NCBI GenBank assembly: GCA_011009095.1
Contig: VTPC01089970.1
Span: 124,001-188,000, forward strand
Origin: Ignelater luminosus
Taxonomy: Eukaryota; Arthropoda; Insecta; Coleoptera; Elateridae
Length of the DNA: 64,000 nucleotides
Direction of reading: 5' to 3'
Shown here: positions 60,421-64,000 of the stretch, piece by piece
Layout: each line of letters starts with the position of its first letter
Numbering within the stretch: position 1 is the first letter of the stretch
Notes under the pieces: model-generated
Told to the model about the DNA's origin: nothing
Seen by the model: only the letters and a program-made list of their open reading frames with translations
The model's database searches: none
Translations under genes and position numbers: made by a program

Positions 60421-62400
60421 GGCCCCTTCATAATTTCCAATAATTTGGTGAAGAATGTTATTGGTTTTAGTTTGGAATGTATGGGGTGAGGATGGAGCCA
60501 AATGAAGATGCGACAGTAGCTGAGAAGGACCAGTTCTTCAATCAGCTAGAGAAAACCATCGATAAGTGTTGAGGCAATGTCATGGTTATGAGAGATCTTA
60601 ATGGAAGAGTAGGAGGTAATCATGCTGCATATGAAGAAGTAGTCGGAAGGTATGGTTTTAGGTAGAAATGTAGAGTAGAATATCGTTGACCTTTGTGTAG
60701 ACAATGACTTGATTGTAGCAAATACATTCTACTCCCACAAGAAAAGTCATCAGTACACCAGAATTTGGGAGGAGAGAAATGAAAAATCAATTATAGATTA
60801 TATATCTACTGGTTAGATGGTGGCAAAGGGGTCAGGTAATGGATATGAGTCAGAAGAGACATGGAACTAGGTATGGACCACTATTTTCTGGAAGTCAAAT
60901 TGAAGATGTTGGATGGTGGGAAGGTGGCAAACCATAACTGTAAGAAATGACCAGTTAATAGGGAGCCCAGATTCAAGATGAATTATTACAAGTTACGATC
61001 CCATGAAGTAAGAGAAGAGTTTGTTTAAGCTGTTCAGCAGAAGATAGCTAATCAAGCAGAAGCACTCGGGGAGGCAGGACTTGTGGAACTCTGGGAAGCT
61101 ATCAAGTAGGTACTCTTGGAAGTTGCGGAGTAGGTATGGGCAAGAGCAAGACGAACAAAAGAAAGGAAAAGAGAACAAAGTAGTGGAATGATGAGGTTAA
61201 AAGAAAAATAAAGGGAAGGGAGGTTTAAAGAGATGAGAAGACAGCAGCATACAGTAAGTACAAGTAACAGAGGAGAGTAGCCAGAGATGCAATGAAGAGG
61301 GCTCAAGAGCAGTCGTGGGAGGAATTTGGCAAGAAAATAGAGGAAAATTTTGAGCAAAATTAGAAATTGTTCTATTGAGTTCTAAAGAACATGAGAAAAG
61401 AGTCAGAGTGCCATATTAAAGAAATAAAAGATTGGAAAAGTGTTAAAGGAAGAGGGAGAGATGATGGAAAGATGGGGATCTTGGAAGGGATGGATACTGC
61501 ACCTGAGACAGAACCTCTGATAATGTTGGACACAGTACCAGAACCTTTTTCTGAAGAAGCTGAAGACCGGAAAGGTAGCTGGCCATAACCATATATCGCT
61601 AGAAACGGTTAAGTACCTTGGGCCTGAAGGCAGGGGCATAATGCTAAGGATTTGTAACTTAGCTGCTGTACAAAAGAAGCTACCAGACCCCTACTGTGAA
61701 TCATTGTGATGGACAGTGTGGTGAAAAGGTGCCATCCCCATATCAGACCGTTTTGAGCAGGTCACTGGAAAATGGTCCAAGCAAGGTTTTCTAAACTTGC
61801 TTTTGCAGATGACGTTGCGTTGCATGCCAGATCTGCTAGAGATCTTCAACACAACCTGAACATATGGAACGAAGAGCTTCTAAAATGTGAGATAGTACCG
61901 ACAAGACAAAAACTATGATCCTTTCATAACACAAAGGCATAAAACACAGCATTTACATAAATGGTGCTACACTGGAACAAGTAGAAAGTCTCAAGTACCT
62001 TGGCTCCGTAATTGGTCAAGATCGGCTAGGAGATAAATAGTAGAGTGGCTGCACCCAGCTGACTGCTCCATGCCCTCAAGACAGGATTCCTTGCCAAGCA
62101 TGAAGTGTCCAAGAATACCAACAAAACATGGGAGTGAGAGCTGGACCGTGGGGTTAGCAGATTGCAAGCTATGGAGGTATGTTTTCAGAGGAGGATCAAG
62201 AGCAAAACCCGAAGAGATCGAGTCAGAAATGACACCGTCCACAGCTCTGTGAAAATGAGACCCCTGTTGGAGAAGGTGGAGCAAGGTTAGCTAAGATGGT
62301 TTGGGCACTTGACTAGACTGCCAGATACTAGGGTGACCAAACTCTCTTATGAGGCCAGACCAGACCTGGCTTGGAAGAGGTTAAAAGTTTGAGTGTGACG
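60420..62400 (+). pseudogene. Heavily decayed non-LTR retrotransposon
   Basis: Scattered plus-strand words in shifting frames: VAEKDQFFNQLEKTIDKC and NVMVMRDLNGRVGGNHAAYE (endonuclease part, 60515-60640), MDHYFLEVKLKM (60880), FKMNYYKLRSHEVREEF and VELWEAIK (60975-61105), GHNHISLETVKYLGPEG (61590-61630), SDRFEQVTGKWSKQGF (61745-61790), then the RT catalytic FADDVALHARSARDLQHNL (61804-61860), LEQVESLKYLGSVIGQD (61975-62025) and WFGHLTRLPDTRVTKL-like (62300-62345). The order is that of a LINE with endonuclease and RT; stops are very frequent. Its motifs differ from the other LINEs here, so it is a different family. No tail or duplication identified. Confidence 0.7.
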
Positions 62401-64000
62401 TCAATGTGTAAGACGGCCTTGTTGTATTTTTCTGCAGCATTGTATCAGGAACTGATTTATTGCACCCTTAGATCAAATTACACGTTGCAACAAATACATG
62501 TCAATTCCGTTATATTATGTGGATTTTTTCAGTAAGCATTTAAGACTGTTACCGTAAATATGTAAAGGTAAAATATTTCATATTTTAAATCTTCAATTTT
62601 AACCAATAAACCTTTTTAAATTTAAATCGAGTGTTGAAGTTAAATTTGCTTATTTATTATTAGGATATTTATTTGTATTTTATTTTAAAATGAATTCAGT
62701 ACTAAACCATATCAGTTTGAACCTCTTCGTGAAAATTTTGAAGAAGCAAGTGATTCTAATAAATAATGAATATTAAATACTACATCAAGAGCAAGACAGA
62801 TTAAATAATATAAAAGCAGGAATTATAGATGTTGACTGATGAGGAAAGTGTGTGTTGTGTTGCAGAAAAGTCCATGGAAAAAGTTACAGAGGATTTTCGT
62901 TGTGTTACCAAGTGCCTGCAATTTTCCAAACTAATCTTAAGTAAAGACCTGCTGCAGTAGACTAGATATATAATCTCAGTTTAAAAAAAAAAGAATCCGT
63001 TTTAAGAAACAAACAATTGGTAACTGCAGAGAATGTTTTATACAAAACTTGGCGCTATGTAGTATATAAACAATTCATTGCGTGGATAAATTTGTGGACA
63101 TTTACAGCATTCTAGCTACATAGCAAATCATTTTGGGGAATGATTCCTGTTTGGAAATTTATCTGACAAAATATTCCCTTTTTTCGATTGTTTTTATTTT
63201 TTGAACTATTTCTACAACTGTACATACTACAAACGGGCACTTTTAAATTAAGTTTAAAACGTAAACTAAAAAACTGCTTGTAAAAACACCACCAAATGTG
63301 AATGCAATGTATGTAAAAGTTGAGCGTCTGTCGCAGCTGGTTTACACTTTAATGTCATACACATTTCAATTATTGATCATAACTTTCTTATCATATCAAA
63401 TAAACTTTCTAGAAATTACACACTGATATAAATACCTGAAAACTTCCATTTGAAGCAAACTTGTTTTTTGTGTTGTGATCCCCTTTAAGAATAAGGTGAT
63501 CATCCATACTGGTTTTTGAGTATGCTTTATCTGGGATCCTGAGGTCGATCTGGGACTCCAAAGAGGACCCCCCATGTTTATCTAATATTCCCTTATGTTC
63601 GGATTTTCAGCTGAAATATGTGGTCAATATGCTGTCATCTTATTTCTACATGCATAGATGATGTATGTACTTATATGCCACTTATACTAAAACATTAATT
63701 ACATATCTTTTATGTTGGCATAAGATATATATTAATGCACAAAAGATGTTTATTAAAAATATATAAAAATAAAAATGCTCTAAATGAAAATGTGGATTCG
63801 ATGTATACAAGAGAAAATTTAGTTTCAATGCAACTAATAAATGTTATTTCTAGTTAGAATTTGATGAATACAAGGGAATTTCAAATGGTATGTTCTTTTT
63901 CTCTGAGCAACTACTTACCTACATCCTGAAGTAGCACCAGTCTGAAATATCTTTATTGTACACAATTACATATAATGTCATAAAAAGTAGTTAAACTGCC
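62401..64000. other. No recognisable feature
   Basis: AT-rich sequence to the window edge without supported frames or clear repeats. Confidence 0.4.

Noticed and set aside
1..64000. CRISPR arrays, operons, bacterial regulatory sites
   Set aside because: The repeats lack regular unique spacers, and introns, 7SL RNA and transposon classes show eukaryotic nuclear DNA.

Overview
The window is arthropod, most likely insect, nuclear DNA. It is AT-rich, has no operons or dense gene packing, carries GT-AG introns, a 7SL (SRP) RNA gene with insect-like sequence, and many broken Class I and Class II transposable elements. A run of exactly 100 Ns (42829-42928) marks an assembly gap. I cannot name the species.

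Layout. 1-850: remnant of a widespread uncharacterised transposon-associated ORF (minus strand), then a palindrome and a dispersed TACAGGG repeat. 2145-2596: MITE with long inverted arms. 2600-6060: two decayed non-LTR retrotransposons lying tail to tail. 6061-16100: mostly unassigned, with a zinc-knuckle LINE tail near 10.8 kb. 16126-17090: second TACAGGG repeat copy and two kinds of tandem repeat. 20805-22096: a nearly complete mariner (DD34D) with TA duplication and one frameshift. 22.3-24.7 kb: CGGG-rich degenerate repeats and another transposon-like ORF remnant. 26660-27043: nested inverted repeat holding a tRNA-like Pol III unit. 27.6-28.3, 34.9-36.7 and 39.4-41.5 kb: three degenerate minisatellite arrays. 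28.3-31.7 kb: further LINE remnants. 41.5-43.3 kb: DD37E Tc1-like transposase cut by two later insertions and fused to the minisatellite. 45.7-46.7 kb: an exact 169-bp direct duplication. 48879-49496: TA-flanked MITE. 51760-52058: SRP RNA gene. 52.6-56.9 kb: an old minus-strand ORF split by two Tc1/mariner-type elements, each at a TA site. 58167-59917: a four-exon gene. 60.4-62.4 kb: another decayed LINE.

Only two features look like functional host genes. One is the 7SL RNA. The other is the four-exon gene, whose splice phases join into an uninterrupted 355-residue reading frame resembling Merlin/ISXO2-type (IS1595-like) transposases, with the second catalytic Asp apparently replaced by Asn. 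It is the best candidate here for a domesticated transposase and for something undescribed. The 52.6-56.9 kb nest is the best-supported structural story: removing both insertions at their TA sites rejoins recognisable conserved motifs of one older ORF.
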